Shown piece by piece: positions 9,263 to 17,663 of a stretch of DNA of 64,000 bases. Position 1 is the stretch's first letter. Every line of letters begins with the position of its first letter. A program made the position numbers and the translations under genes. The stretch comes from Chitinophaga pinensis (GTDB taxonomy: Bacteria; Bacteroidota; Bacteroidia; UKL13-3), in assembly GCA_945861965.1 (NCBI GenBank), contig CAMAWM010000005.1, positions 1-64,000 on the forward strand, in the 5' to 3' direction. The notes under the pieces are model-generated. The model saw only the letters and a list, made by a program, of their open reading frames with translations. It did not search any database and was not told the DNA's origin.

Positions 9263-10273
9263 TTAAATTCCTAGCCATTCTCTGGCGGTTTTTACTAAAA
9301 TCTGTTCTTTAGTATTTTCATCCAAATCTTTCATCTGTTCAATAAATTTTCCATGCTCTAAATCTCCAAGTGGAAATGGAAAATCACTCCCTAATGCAAT
9401 TTTTTCAGCACCAAAAAGTTTTATTAAATATCTGAAAGCTTCTTCATCGTGAACTAGACTATCAATGTAAAAACTCTTTACATGCTCACGAGGATCTTTA
9501 ATATTATTTACATTACACAAATCAGGGCGAGCGTGATAACCATGCGAGATGCGGCCTAAAGTATGAGGAAAACATCCTCCACCGTGAGCAAACATGACTC
9601 TAAGTTTTGGAAATTTTTCAAATATTCCTCCAAAAATCATACTGCAAATTGCCAAAGAGGTTTCGGCTGGCATTCCTACCAACCAAGGCAAAAAATATTT
9701 TGGCATGCGTTCTTGTCCCATCATATCCCAAGGATGAACAAAAATACACATACCTAGTTTTTCTGCAGTTTCGTAAAACGAATAATAATACTCATCGTCT
9801 AAATTTCGTTTTTCAATATGAGTAGCAATTTCTACACCTGGCAAATTCAATTCGTATTTACATCTTTTCAATTCCTCAATTGCCAGATTTACATCTTGCA
9901 TTGGCAATGTTCCAAGTCCAACAAATCGTGTCGGGAATTTTTTCTGAATTTCGGCTAAATGATTGTTGATGTATTGGCTCCATTCGTGTGTATGTTTGGC
10001 TTCGGCCCAATAATAAAAAAGTACAGGGATGGTAGACAAGGCCATCATTTGCACATTGTGCAAATCCATGTGTTTTATGATGGATTCTGGATTCCAACAA
10101 AGTTCATCAATGGCACGAAAAAATGTGCCATCTGATTTCATCATATTTGCTTTTCCTACTTCTGTATGTTCAAGGTAAATGAAATCATTTCCATAACCAT
10201 ATTTTTCTTTTAGGTTTGGAATTTGTTCAGGCAAGATGTGTGCATGTACATCAATTTTTTTATATTGGCTCAT
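9263..10273 (-). CDS. 2-amino-3-carboxymuconate-6-semialdehyde decarboxylase
   Basis: Amidohydrolase-fold, zinc-dependent decarboxylase (ACMSD) that removes CO2 from the ring-cleavage product of 3-hydroxyanthranilate. This steers it to 2-aminomuconate semialdehyde and away from quinolinate and NAD. The first metal motif HxH is in IDVHAHILPEQIP near residues 9-11. Further ligand regions are FVHPWDMMG near 180, MFAHGGGCFPHTLGR near 230 and GSDFPFPLGD near 295. Length 336 equals known ACMSDs. The gene follows the 3-hydroxyanthranilate dioxygenase gene by 19 bases, so the product of one is the substrate of the other, which makes the specific assignment strong. No kynureninase or later meta-pathway genes are in the window. 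Confidence 0.92.
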   Translation of the reverse strand: MSQYKKIDVHAHILPEQIPNLKEKYGYGNDFIYLEHTEVGKANMMKSDGTFFRAIDELCWNPESIIKHMDLHNVQMMALSTIPVLFYYWAEAKHTHEWSQYINNHLAEIQKKFPTRFVGLGTLPMQDVNLAIEELKRCKYELNLPGVEIATHIEKRNLDDEYYYSFYETAEKLGMCIFVHPWDMMGQERMPKYFLPWLVGMPAETSLAICSMIFGGIFEKFPKLRVMFAHGGGCFPHTLGRISHGYHARPDLCNVNNIKDPREHVKSFYIDSLVHDEEAFRYLIKLFGAEKIALGSDFPFPLGDLEHGKFIEQMKDLDENTKEQILVKTAREWLGI

Positions 10274-10292
10274 TAATTAAAACACTTTTTAT

Positions 10293-10832
10293 TTAATGTG
10301 TTTTGGCAACAAATCTTGCATCTGATTCCATCACATCACCGCAGGTTTTGCAGGTTCGTAAATCTTCGTTTGAATAAAAATCTTTGAACCTTGGCAGAAA
10401 ATCTTTTTCAATATCGTGTAGTTCAAAATAGGTTTCGTGAATTTTGTTATTGCATTTTTCGCAAAACCACATCAAGCCATCTGTAAATCCTTTTCCTAAT
10501 CTAACACGCTCAATTACCAAACCTATTGAACCTTCACTGCGCACAGGCGAATGTGGTGTTTTGGCAGGACATAAAAACATATCGCCAGGACCAAGAGGTA
10601 TATCAACTGGTTTGCCATCCTCCTGAATTCTTACATTAATATTTCCTTCCAATTGATAAAACAATTCTTCGGTTTCGTTGTAATGATAATCTTTTCGAGC
10701 ATTGGGCCCAGCAACAATCATAACAATATAATCACTTCCTTCAGGATACAGATTTTTATTTCCAACAGGCGGTTTTAATAAATGCCTGTTTTCTTCTATC
10801 CATTGATTTAAATTAAATGGTTTGCGTATCAT
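10293..10832 (-). CDS. nbaC: 3-hydroxyanthranilate 3,4-dioxygenase
   Basis: Cupin dioxygenase that opens the ring of 3-hydroxyanthranilate to 2-amino-3-carboxymuconate semialdehyde using Fe2+ and O2. It begins with IRKPFNLNQWIEENRHLLKP as in the family. The iron ligands are in DYHYNETEELFYQLEGN (His and Glu near residues 49-55) and CPAKTPHSPVRSEGS (His near 93). The substrate-binding arginine is in VIERVR. The C-terminal ~50 residues carry two CxxC pairs (CEKCNN and CKTCGD), the rubredoxin-like second iron site of bacterial enzymes. Length 179 is normal. It is the first gene of a two-gene unit with ACMSD. A TACTATTG box lies upstream and may be the promoter, with one mismatch. Confidence 0.95.
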   Translation of the reverse strand: MIRKPFNLNQWIEENRHLLKPPVGNKNLYPEGSDYIVMIVAGPNARKDYHYNETEELFYQLEGNINVRIQEDGKPVDIPLGPGDMFLCPAKTPHSPVRSEGSIGLVIERVRLGKGFTDGLMWFCEKCNNKIHETYFELHDIEKDFLPRFKDFYSNEDLRTCKTCGDVMESDARFVAKTH

Positions 10833-10896
10833 AACAGTTAAATTTTATAGTTCAATAGTAATTGTATTTTATTTAAAAGCGAAAAAAAATCGGCAA

Positions 10897-11679
10897 TTAT
10901 TTTGCAATAATATTTGTCAATTCTACAAATTCATCAACTGATAATTCCTCAGCTCGTTTACCAACAAAATTCTTCAAATTTTCATCACTTATGCCAAAGC
11001 TACTTATTGCATTTCTCAATTTTTTTCTTCGTTGATTAAATGCTGTTTTCACCACTCTTCTAAACAAGGTTTCGTCACAATCCAAAACATTATCTTTCCG
11101 AATCAATCTAACAATTGCTGATTTTACTTTTGGTGGCGGATTAAACACATCTTCGTTTACGGTAAATAAGTATTCAACCGTATAAAAAGCTTGTGTTATT
11201 ACTGATAAAATTCCATAATCTTTCGTTCTCGTTTTGGCTTGTAACCTTTCGGCAACTTCTTTTTGAAACATACCAACCATTAAAGGAATTTGTTTTCGAT
11301 TGTCAATCATTTTAAAAAGAATTTGCGAAGAAATGTTGTACGGAAAATTTCCAATTAAACTAAATTCATCTTTAAAATAGTTTGTTAAATCCATTCTCAA
11401 AAAATCGTCCTCAATCAATCTATTTCCAAAAACAGGAAACTTGTTTTTCAGAAATTCGACCGACTCTTTATCAATATCAATTGCCCAAGTTTGAAACTTT
11501 TTTTCGTCTAATAAATATTTGGTAAGCACTCCCATTCCTGGTCCAATTTCCAATATATCATTCGTAGTGCATTTTTCCGAAAACGATTCGACAATTTTTC
11601 TCGCAATATTTTCATCGGTCAAAAAATGTTGCCCTAAATATTTTTTTGGTCGAACGTAACTTGTATTTATAAAACTCAT
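10897..11679 (-). CDS. rsmA: 16S rRNA dimethyladenosine transferase
   Basis: Dimethylates two adjacent adenines in the 3'-terminal hairpin of 16S rRNA during late small-subunit assembly. The N-terminus has the family hallmark PKKYLGQHFLTDENIA. The SAM-binding loop is LEIGPGMGVLTKYL near residue 40, and the catalytic NxPY motif is GNFPYNISSQI near residue 110. The C-terminal all-helical domain includes FNQRRKKLRNAIS, as expected. At 260 residues it is full length. It is divergent from the leucyl aminopeptidase gene, with about 115 bases between their true starts. Confidence 0.97.
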   Translation of the reverse strand: MSFINTSYVRPKKYLGQHFLTDENIARKIVESFSEKCTTNDILEIGPGMGVLTKYLLDEKKFQTWAIDIDKESVEFLKNKFPVFGNRLIEDDFLRMDLTNYFKDEFSLIGNFPYNISSQILFKMIDNRKQIPLMVGMFQKEVAERLQAKTRTKDYGILSVITQAFYTVEYLFTVNEDVFNPPPKVKSAIVRLIRKDNVLDCDETLFRRVVKTAFNQRRKKLRNAISSFGISDENLKNFVGKRAEELSVDEFVELTNIIAK

Positions 11680-11761
11680 GTAAAAATTGTTGTCAGATTA
11701 AGGATGAAATAAAATCCTAGTTGATGATAATTGCTTTGCTATTTTTTTTCAAAGTTAAACA

Positions 11762-11769
11762 TATCTTCG
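11762..11769 (+). promoter_or_regulatory. promoter -7 box for the leucyl aminopeptidase gene
   Basis: TATCTTCG fits TAnnTTCG and ends 26 bases before the ATG at 11796. Because it lies inside the longest possible open frame (from 11721), it decides in favour of the later start. A TTTG at 11735-11738 is four bases further away than the usual -33 spacing. Confidence 0.55.
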
Positions 11770-11795
11770 CCACTCAAAATTTTAAACCCGTTTTT

Positions 11796-13241
11796 ATGAC
11801 AAAAATAACTGTATCAAACAAATTAGATCCTAAAATTTCAACACTATTCATTACAAATAAAAAAGCAAAATGGGAAGCTTTTGGTTTTGAAAAAGATGAA
11901 ATTACTTATATCCTAAAAAAGTTAGCTGCAGATGAAAATTTTATACTAATAAACAGATTTAATCAGTTGGTTTTTGTACAACTAATCGAAGAATTTGAAA
12001 GCAAAGACAAATATGAAAAGTTGGAAGGATTTAGAAAAGCAGGAGACAAAATTGCGAACGCAATCAATCAACATAAATATACTGATTTTCAAATTTCAAC
12101 TTCGTTAAGTTTAAACTCTGAACTGACAGCTGTAGCTGAAGGTGCAGCATTGAGCAATTATCAATTCATAAAATATTTTAGCGACAAGAAAAAATCAAAT
12201 TCACTAAAAGAAATTTCTATTTCATCAACAAAAATTTCAAAAACAGATGTCGAACATTTGGAATATTTAGTAGATGCCGTTTGTCGTGCTCGCGATTTGG
12301 TGAACGAACCTCAAAATGTAATTAATGCAGTTTCATTTGCCAACGAAATGAAAAAAATGGGAAAAGAGGCGAATTTCAAAGTTGAAGTTTTAAATAAAAA
12401 ACAACTAGAAAGTTTGAAAATGGGAGGTTTGCTATCGGTAAATTTGGGGAGTAAAATTCCACCAACATTTACAATTATGGAATACAAACCAGCAAAATCA
12501 AAAAACAAAAATCCTTTAATAATTGTTGGCAAAGGCGTTGTTTATGATACTGGTGGATTAAGTTTAAAACCAACGCCAAACAGTATGGACACTATGAAAT
12601 GCGATATGGCTGGTGGAGCTGTTGCATGCGCTACAATGTTTGCAATTGCAAAAGCAAAAATCCCTTATCATGTAATTGCTTTGGTACCTGCAACGGATAA
12701 TCGTCCGGGCGAAAATGCATACACTCCTGGCGATGTAATAACTATGTATGACGGACAAACAGTTGAAGTTTTAAATACTGATGCCGAAGGAAGAATGTTG
12801 CTTGCCGATGCATTGAGTTATGCAAAAAAATACAAACCCGAATTGGTTGTTGATTTCGCAACTTTGACTGGCGCTGCAGCTGCGGCAATTGGTCAATATG
12901 GAATAGTTTGTATGGGAACGGCTAACGAAATCCAAAAAAACAAATTGAAAGAAAGCGGTAAAAATGTGCACGAAAGATTGGTTGAGTTTCCTTTTTGGGG
13001 CGACTATGCTGATTTGATAAAAAGCGAAATTGCAGACATGAAAAATATTGGAGGTCCGGTAGCTGGAGCAATAACTGCCGGAAAGTTTTTGGAAAAATTT
13101 GTTGATTTCCCTTGGCTTCATTTTGACATTGCAGGACCAGCTTTTATAAATAGAGCCGATTCGTATCGAGGAAAAAACGCTACTGGTGTAGGTGTTAGAT
13201 TAATGTTTGATTTTATTAAAAAACTGGCTCAAGGAAAATAA
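11796..13241 (+). CDS. pepA: leucyl aminopeptidase, M17 family
   Basis: Two-metal cytosolic exopeptidase that removes N-terminal residues from peptides. The M17 signature NTDAEGRMLLADAL is intact, with the other metal and catalytic residues in VGKGVVYDTGGLSLKP and MDTMKCDMAGGA. The GPVAGAITAGKFLEKF and PWLHFDIAGPA segments close the domain. From the ATG at 11796 the protein has 481 residues with the usual variable N-terminal domain. The upstream in-frame ATG at 11721 would add 25 hydrophobic residues that do not fit the family and overlap the promoter, so it is rejected. The gene is divergent from rsmA; pdxA follows after 46 bases. Confidence 0.93.
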   Translation: MTKITVSNKLDPKISTLFITNKKAKWEAFGFEKDEITYILKKLAADENFILINRFNQLVFVQLIEEFESKDKYEKLEGFRKAGDKIANAINQHKYTDFQISTSLSLNSELTAVAEGAALSNYQFIKYFSDKKKSNSLKEISISSTKISKTDVEHLEYLVDAVCRARDLVNEPQNVINAVSFANEMKKMGKEANFKVEVLNKKQLESLKMGGLLSVNLGSKIPPTFTIMEYKPAKSKNKNPLIIVGKGVVYDTGGLSLKPTPNSMDTMKCDMAGGAVACATMFAIAKAKIPYHVIALVPATDNRPGENAYTPGDVITMYDGQTVEVLNTDAEGRMLLADALSYAKKYKPELVVDFATLTGAAAAAIGQYGIVCMGTANEIQKNKLKESGKNVHERLVEFPFWGDYADLIKSEIADMKNIGGPVAGAITAGKFLEKFVDFPWLHFDIAGPAFINRADSYRGKNATGVGVRLMFDFIKKLAQGK

Positions 13242-13287
13242 TTTTAACAAAAGTATAAATTGCCCTTAGGCAAAATAAATATAAGCG

Positions 13288-14355
13288 ATGAATAAATTAC
13301 CTATAATAGGAATAACAATGGGCGATATCAATAGTATTGCCGTTGAGGTTTTAATTAAAACACTTAACAATAGTCAGATTAACGAATACTGCATTCCGGT
13401 TGTTTATGGCTCTCCAAAAATTATTGGGTATTGGAAAAAAGTGATTGGCTTGCCAGAATTTAGTTTAAACATCACCAAAAGTATAGATCAACTTCATACC
13501 AAACGTTCAAATATTTTGGTGTGTTGGGATGAAGATGTAGAAATTAAAATGGGCGAAGCCAATTCAACTGCAGGCAAGTATGCTTTTAAATCGCTTGACA
13601 TGGCAGTGCGCGATTTGAAAGACGGAAAAATTCAAGCATTGGTTACAGCACCTTTAAATAAACATACAGTAAACAACGAGTTGCTTCCATTTAAAGGACA
13701 TACAGAATATTTAGCACAACAAGCCAATTCAAATAATTATATAATGATGCTAATTGGCGATGAGTTAAAAGTTGGATTAGCAACTGGTCATGTTGCATTA
13801 AAAGATGTTTCGTCAAAACTATCAATTGATTTAATTGTAAGAAAAATAAAACTACTAAACGATAGTTTGAAAACAGATTTCAACATTCAAAAACCAAAAA
13901 TTGCTGTTTTGGCTTTAAATCCACATGCAGGCGAAAATGGTTTGATTGGAACCGAAGAAAATGATATAATTATTCCTGCTGTTACCTCAGCACAAAACGA
14001 TAACATTTCAGTTTACGGTCCCTATTCAGCTGATGGTTTTTTTGGCGCAAGGCAATACAAACAATTTGATGCAGTACTTGCAATGTATCACGATCAAGGA
14101 TTAATTCCGTTCAAATATTTTTCATTTACAGATGGAGTTAATTATACAGCAGGTTTGCCATTTATTCGTACAAGTCCAGACCATGGAACTGCTTATAATA
14201 TTGCAGGAAAAAATTTGGCTGACGAAAGCAGTATGAGAAATGCATTGTACATGGCGTTAGATATTATAGCTCGAAGATCAGATAATGCTACTTTAAAAGC
14301 AAAGCCACTTGCCTTTTCGCAAATGAAAAGAGAAAGATTTAGAATGGATTTTTAG
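13288..14355 (+). CDS. pdxA: 4-hydroxythreonine-4-phosphate dehydrogenase
   Basis: Oxidises 4-phosphohydroxy-L-threonine for the DXP-dependent synthesis of pyridoxine 5'-phosphate. It starts PIIGITMGDINSIAVEV, where family members usually read GDPaGIG, so the first glycine-rich motif is slightly diverged. The zinc site and substrate motifs are clear: TAPLNKHTVN with FKGHTEYLA, NPHAGENGLIGTEE, and the late MYHDQGLIPFKYF and RTSPDHGTAYNIAG. The 355 residues are normal length. Its stop overlaps the stop of the convergent glycosyltransferase gene by four bases. pdxH lies 1.2 kb further on, so two vitamin B6 genes are close but on opposite strands. Confidence 0.95.
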   Translation: MNKLPIIGITMGDINSIAVEVLIKTLNNSQINEYCIPVVYGSPKIIGYWKKVIGLPEFSLNITKSIDQLHTKRSNILVCWDEDVEIKMGEANSTAGKYAFKSLDMAVRDLKDGKIQALVTAPLNKHTVNNELLPFKGHTEYLAQQANSNNYIMMLIGDELKVGLATGHVALKDVSSKLSIDLIVRKIKLLNDSLKTDFNIQKPKIAVLALNPHAGENGLIGTEENDIIIPAVTSAQNDNISVYGPYSADGFFGARQYKQFDAVLAMYHDQGLIPFKYFSFTDGVNYTAGLPFIRTSPDHGTAYNIAGKNLADESSMRNALYMALDIIARRSDNATLKAKPLAFSQMKRERFRMDF

Positions 14356-15476
14356 TTTTTCTTATATTCATTCTCCACAGATTTTTCCTCCATTTCAAAT
14401 TTCAATAAGTTGCTTTCATCAAAATCAGCTTCAAGTTCAGTGATTTTATGACGATAAATGTACGCAGGCAATTGCCCAACAACTGCTGCAATTGCAACAA
14501 TTGTGGAAAATACAACAATTGTGGAATTGTCTTTCAGAAGAAATGCCATTGATACAAATAACAAATTGATGAAATATAAAGTATAACAAACTTCTCTGTG
14601 CGTTAATCCCAACTTTAATAGCCAATGATGAATGTGATTTCTGTCGGCTTTAAATGGTGAGCGCTTTTTACTTAATCGCACCAAAACAACTCGTAATGTA
14701 TCGTAAAGTGGAACGATAAGTATTGCAATGGCTAATGCAGGTGCTGTCTCCACTTTAAAATCACCAGCCAATGGGGTGCTACTTAAATCTATAAATTTGA
14801 TTGTAAAAACGGATATTATAAATCCAATTGTAAGGGATCCGGCATCGCCCATAAATATTTTTGCGGGGTTAAAATTAAAAAACAAAAACCCAAGAATGGC
14901 TCCAGACAATGAAAATGCCATAAGTGCCCAAGCTGGTTGATTTATTAAATGAAACCAAAAAGCAAAAGTTGTAGAAACGATAAAGCTTAATCCACCAGCC
15001 AAACCATCCACACCATCAATAAGATTAAATGCGTTGGTGATTACTATTAAAGTAAACATGCTTAAAGGTACGCTTAAATAAAACGGAATTTCGTTGATTC
15101 CAAACAATCCATGAAAACTTGTGATGCGTATATTTTCGGCAATACAAACCAATGCAGCTGCACAAATTTGCATCACTAATTTATTAACTGGAGACAACAT
15201 GATGATATCGTCTTTTAGTCCTGAGAAAAACAACATTATCAAACCAGCAGTTAAGTACTGCATGTGCGGAAAATCCGTTGTTCCCCAAAGACAAATCGAA
15301 ACCGTAAACGATGCAAAAATTGCTAATCCTCCCAGTCTTGGAATTTTATTGGTATGCAACTTTCGGTCGTTTGGTTTATCGTATAAACCCTTAAGTTTAG
15401 CAACGGTTATAATCGAAGGAATTGCAAACAAAACAATAAGAAGCGATGTTGCAAAAATCATTACTAAATTTACCAT
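14352..15476 (-). CDS. WecA/MraY-family undecaprenyl-phosphate sugar-1-phosphate transferase
   Basis: Polytopic membrane enzyme (about ten hydrophobic segments) that moves a sugar-1-phosphate from a UDP-sugar onto undecaprenyl phosphate to begin a surface glycan. Key motifs are KIPRLGGLAIFASF near residue 45, the Mg-binding FSGLKDDIIMLSP near residue 85, and NAFNLIDGVDGLAGGLS near 150. NFNPAKIFMGDAGSLTIGF near 200 and the histidine motif DRNHIHHWLLKLGLTHRE near 280 follow. The HIHH form with a long hydrophilic loop is closer to WecA-type enzymes than to MraY of peptidoglycan synthesis. The C-terminal ~30 residues are charged and cytosolic. Sugar specificity cannot be read from the sequence. 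It is transcribed alone. Confidence 0.88.
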   Translation of the reverse strand: MVNLVMIFATSLLIVLFAIPSIITVAKLKGLYDKPNDRKLHTNKIPRLGGLAIFASFTVSICLWGTTDFPHMQYLTAGLIMLFFSGLKDDIIMLSPVNKLVMQICAAALVCIAENIRITSFHGLFGINEIPFYLSVPLSMFTLIVITNAFNLIDGVDGLAGGLSFIVSTTFAFWFHLINQPAWALMAFSLSGAILGFLFFNFNPAKIFMGDAGSLTIGFIISVFTIKFIDLSSTPLAGDFKVETAPALAIAILIVPLYDTLRVVLVRLSKKRSPFKADRNHIHHWLLKLGLTHREVCYTLYFINLLFVSMAFLLKDNSTIVVFSTIVAIAAVVGQLPAYIYRHKITELEADFDESNLLKFEMEEKSVENEYKKN

Positions 15477-15563
15477 ACTGTTATTTTTGGGGTTAGAATA
15501 AAGTGGGCTAAAATAATTTAATTAATTATATTTTAATAAAACTGCTACTTTTTTGTTACATTT

Positions 15564-16202
15564 TTAGGGTGACAACCTCTGAATAATCCAATTACTTTCT
15601 GAGTTTAAGCTAAATAAAAAGCGGTCGTGCAAACGATTTGCCCTTCCTTGCCAAAACTCAAAAGAATTTGGTTTTACTGCGTATCCACCCCAATTTTCTG
15701 GCCTTGTTATTTCAATCTTCGAAAAAACCTCTTCAAAATGTTTCGTTTTTTGTTCTAATTCTTCACTGTTTTCTAAGGGTTTGCTCTGTTCTGAAGCGTA
15801 TGCCCCTATTTGACTTCCTCTTGGTCTTGACAAAAAATATTCGTCCGATTTATGTGCTTCAATTTTCTCTGCCTTTCCTTCAATTCTAATTTGCCTTTGC
15901 AACTCTGGCCAAAAGAAAACCAATGCAACTCTGTTGTCGAACGAAATCTCATTTGCTTTATTGCTTAAATAATTAGAATAAAAAACAAACGCCTCATTTT
16001 CAAGTTCTTTAAATAACAATATTCTAGCAGATGGACTTCCATCCGATTTAATTGTAGCCACAGTCATGGCGTTTGGTTCATTTACTTTTGCTTCCAAAGC
16101 ATCATTAAACCAAAGCTTAAATTGGTCAAAAGGATTTTGAATAACATCCTTCTCATTAAAACTTTTTAATGTGTAATCGGTTCTTAAATCACTTAAGTTC
16201 AT
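15564..16202 (-). CDS. pdxH: pyridoxamine 5'-phosphate oxidase
   Basis: FMN-dependent oxidase giving pyridoxal 5'-phosphate, the last step of B6 synthesis and salvage. Starting at the ATG at 16200-16202 the protein is 212 residues and begins MNLSDLRTDYTLKSFNEKDV, matching the family start. An open frame extends 60 codons further upstream but crosses the promoter and the divergent yqgE promoter region, so it is not used. FMN and substrate motifs are SARILLFKELENEAFVFYSN, RQIRIEGKAEKIE, SRPRGSQIGAYASEQS and the C-terminal FWQGRANRLHDRFLF. Its partner enzyme gene pdxA is nearby on the other strand. Confidence 0.95.
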   Translation of the reverse strand: MNLSDLRTDYTLKSFNEKDVIQNPFDQFKLWFNDALEAKVNEPNAMTVATIKSDGSPSARILLFKELENEAFVFYSNYLSNKANEISFDNRVALVFFWPELQRQIRIEGKAEKIEAHKSDEYFLSRPRGSQIGAYASEQSKPLENSEELEQKTKHFEEVFSKIEITRPENWGGYAVKPNSFEFWQGRANRLHDRFLFSLNSESNWIIQRLSP

Positions 16203-16221
16203 TTTGTTAAAAAATTGTACG

Positions 16222-16253
16222 CAAAAGTAACATTCTGATGAATATGATTCAAA
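16222..16253 (-). promoter_or_regulatory. pdxH promoter
   Basis: On the minus strand a TTTG (16250-16253) is followed 20 bases later by TACTTTTG (16222-16229), an exact -7 match. The box ends 19 bases before the pdxH ATG. This is one of the best promoter matches in the window and fixes the pdxH start. Confidence 0.7.
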
Positions 16254-16264
16254 AACAAAATTCT

Positions 16265-16272
16265 TTACTTTG
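16265..16272 (+). promoter_or_regulatory. yqgE promoter -7 box
   Basis: TTACTTTG (one mismatch to the consensus) ends nine bases before the ATG at 16282. It forms a divergent pair with the pdxH promoter within about 50 bases. The leader would be only a few bases. Confidence 0.45.
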
Positions 16273-16281
16273 CAAATGATT

Positions 16282-16839
16282 ATGAAAAGTGAAAATCCAA
16301 CATGCGGAAAAATGTTAGTGAGCGAACCATTTTTGCTCGATATAAATTTTAGTCGTTCGGTCGTATTATTATGCGAACACAATGAAGAAGGATCGGTTGG
16401 TTTTGTTTTAAATAAGCTTTTAAGTATAAATACCGATGAATTTGTGCCTAATTTATTAACCCATATTTTTCCTGTATTTTATGGAGGTCCGGTTGAACAA
16501 AACACTTTGCACTTTATTCATCGATGTGGACCCTTGATTAAAAATGCTCAGAAAATTACAGACGATATTTGGTGGGGAGGAAATATTGAAGATGTAAATG
16601 AATTAATGAACAAAAAATTAATTTCGGCTGAGGATTTCAAATTTTTTCTTGGCTATAGTGGTTGGGCTTCTGGCCAACTTGTTGATGAACTAAATAATAA
16701 GTCGTGGTGGGTTGTTGATAGCGATGAAAAAAATGTATTTACTGATGACCTTGAAGAAATGTGGAGCAATGTAGTTTCAACGATGGGAGAAAATTTTAAA
16801 CACCTGGCAAAAGCTCCACTCGATCCTCAATGGAACTAA
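16282..16839 (+). CDS. yqgE: YqgE/AlgH family protein (UPF0301)
   Basis: Cytoplasmic family of about 185 residues with known structures but no settled biochemical role. Diagnostic segments are the N-terminal GKMLVSEPFLLDINFSRSVV, the central LCEHNEEGSVGFVLNKL, VFYGGPVEQNTLHFIH, and the C-terminal FFLGYSGWASGQLVDEL with WWVVDSD. From ATG 16282 the length is 185. A TTG at 16270 and an ATG at 16276 are also in frame, but both lie within or directly against the promoter box. The gene is divergent from pdxH and followed after 51 bases by the PAP2-like gene. Confidence 0.9.
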   Translation: MKSENPTCGKMLVSEPFLLDINFSRSVVLLCEHNEEGSVGFVLNKLLSINTDEFVPNLLTHIFPVFYGGPVEQNTLHFIHRCGPLIKNAQKITDDIWWGGNIEDVNELMNKKLISAEDFKFFLGYSGWASGQLVDELNNKSWWVVDSDEKNVFTDDLEEMWSNVVSTMGENFKHLAKAPLDPQWN

Positions 16840-16890
16840 TACTAAATTTGTTTTTATGATTCATTAGTAATTAATTGCTTAAAAATAAAA

Positions 16891-17505
16891 ATGCTATTTC
16901 AAATTCAAAATAAAATGGATTATTTGGTAATGGCAGTAATGTCTGTAATTGTAATTATCGGCATTTATCAATTTTATTTTTGGTGTCAGCGAAACAACGT
17001 GAGAAAGCCAACTCAACTAAATTGTTTTGTTGATAATTGGTTCTCTTTGAAACCATGGTGGATATGGATTTACAGCGGCATTTATTATCCAATAATGGTA
17101 TTTATGGTGTTTTCTTTTCAAGATATACGACACTTTAATTATGTAGTATTTAGTTTTTTTCTGCTGCTTCTATGTCAAATGTTTTTCTTTGTTTTCTTTC
17201 CAGTAGCAACTCCCGCTTCGTGGCGTAAATTGGTCTCCGGAAACTCTGTTTCGGAGAAATTTATGCGTTATGTTCAATCATTAGACAAATCAAACAATTG
17301 TTTTCCAAGCATGCATGTTAGCGTGTCAACACTTACCGCTATGCATCTTCAAATGAATAATCCCAGTTTCGGAAACTGGATTTTTATTTTCCCATTGCTC
17401 ATTTGCATTAGTGCCCTTTATACCAAACAACATTTCTTTTTAGACCTTTTGCCAGGCACTATTTTAGGATGGTGCATGTTCAAAATTTTTGTTTTCATTT
17501 ATTAA
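16891..17505 (+). CDS. PAP2-like membrane phosphatase or phosphotransferase
   Basis: A 204-residue protein with about six membrane helices. The lipid-phosphatase signature is present in its later parts. CFPSMHVSVSTLTAMH near residue 137 gives the SxxH motif with its catalytic-dyad histidine, and LYTKQHFFLDLLPGTILGW near residue 180 gives the H-(x3)-D motif. The arginine-rich first motif is replaced by PASWRKLVSG. This layout resembles the AUR1/inositol-phosphotransferase branch (PAP2_3) more than the undecaprenyl-pyrophosphatase branch. A role in phospho- or sphingolipid head-group transfer is possible but not shown. It may share a transcript with yqgE and is separated from the nuo operon by 158 bases containing the nuo promoter. 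Confidence 0.7.
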   Translation: MLFQIQNKMDYLVMAVMSVIVIIGIYQFYFWCQRNNVRKPTQLNCFVDNWFSLKPWWIWIYSGIYYPIMVFMVFSFQDIRHFNYVVFSFFLLLLCQMFFFVFFPVATPASWRKLVSGNSVSEKFMRYVQSLDKSNNCFPSMHVSVSTLTAMHLQMNNPSFGNWIFIFPLLICISALYTKQHFFLDLLPGTILGWCMFKIFVFIY

Positions 17506-17613
17506 AATATTTCTAGAAGAATGTATTTCATGTTAAAAAACTTAATTTTAAATTTTAAAAGAAATCAGAATTTTTCTAACCCAAATCATATAAATAAATA
17601 ATTGAAAGATTTA

Positions 17614-17642
17614 TTGGCTTGTGATAAAACAACTTATTTTCG
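17614..17642 (+). promoter_or_regulatory. promoter of the nuo operon
   Basis: TTG at 17614-17616, 18 bases, then TATTTTCG at 17635-17642, close to the Bacteroidota -33/-7 arrangement. The box ends 21 bases before the nuoA ATG. No other good promoter is apparent before the genes downstream to nuoN, so this probably drives the operon. Confidence 0.65.
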
Positions 17643-17663
17643 CCTCGATTAATTGGCAACCAA

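Noticed and set aside
11721..11795. 25-codon N-terminal extension of the leucyl aminopeptidase with a hydrophobic, signal-like stretch
   Set aside because: It overlaps the TATCTTCG promoter box and the M17 family starts at the later ATG.
12771..13121. Open frame of 116 codons antisense to the leucyl aminopeptidase gene
   Set aside because: It lies wholly opposite a conserved enzyme, has no recognisable domain, and is a by-product of AT-rich codon use.
13260..13273. Hairpin TTGCC-CTTA-GGCAA between pepA and pdxA
   Set aside because: Only five base pairs and no T-run on either side; too weak for a terminator and common by chance.
16203..16382. 60-codon extension of pdxH
   Set aside because: It runs through both divergent promoters and into yqgE; the family start is at 16202.
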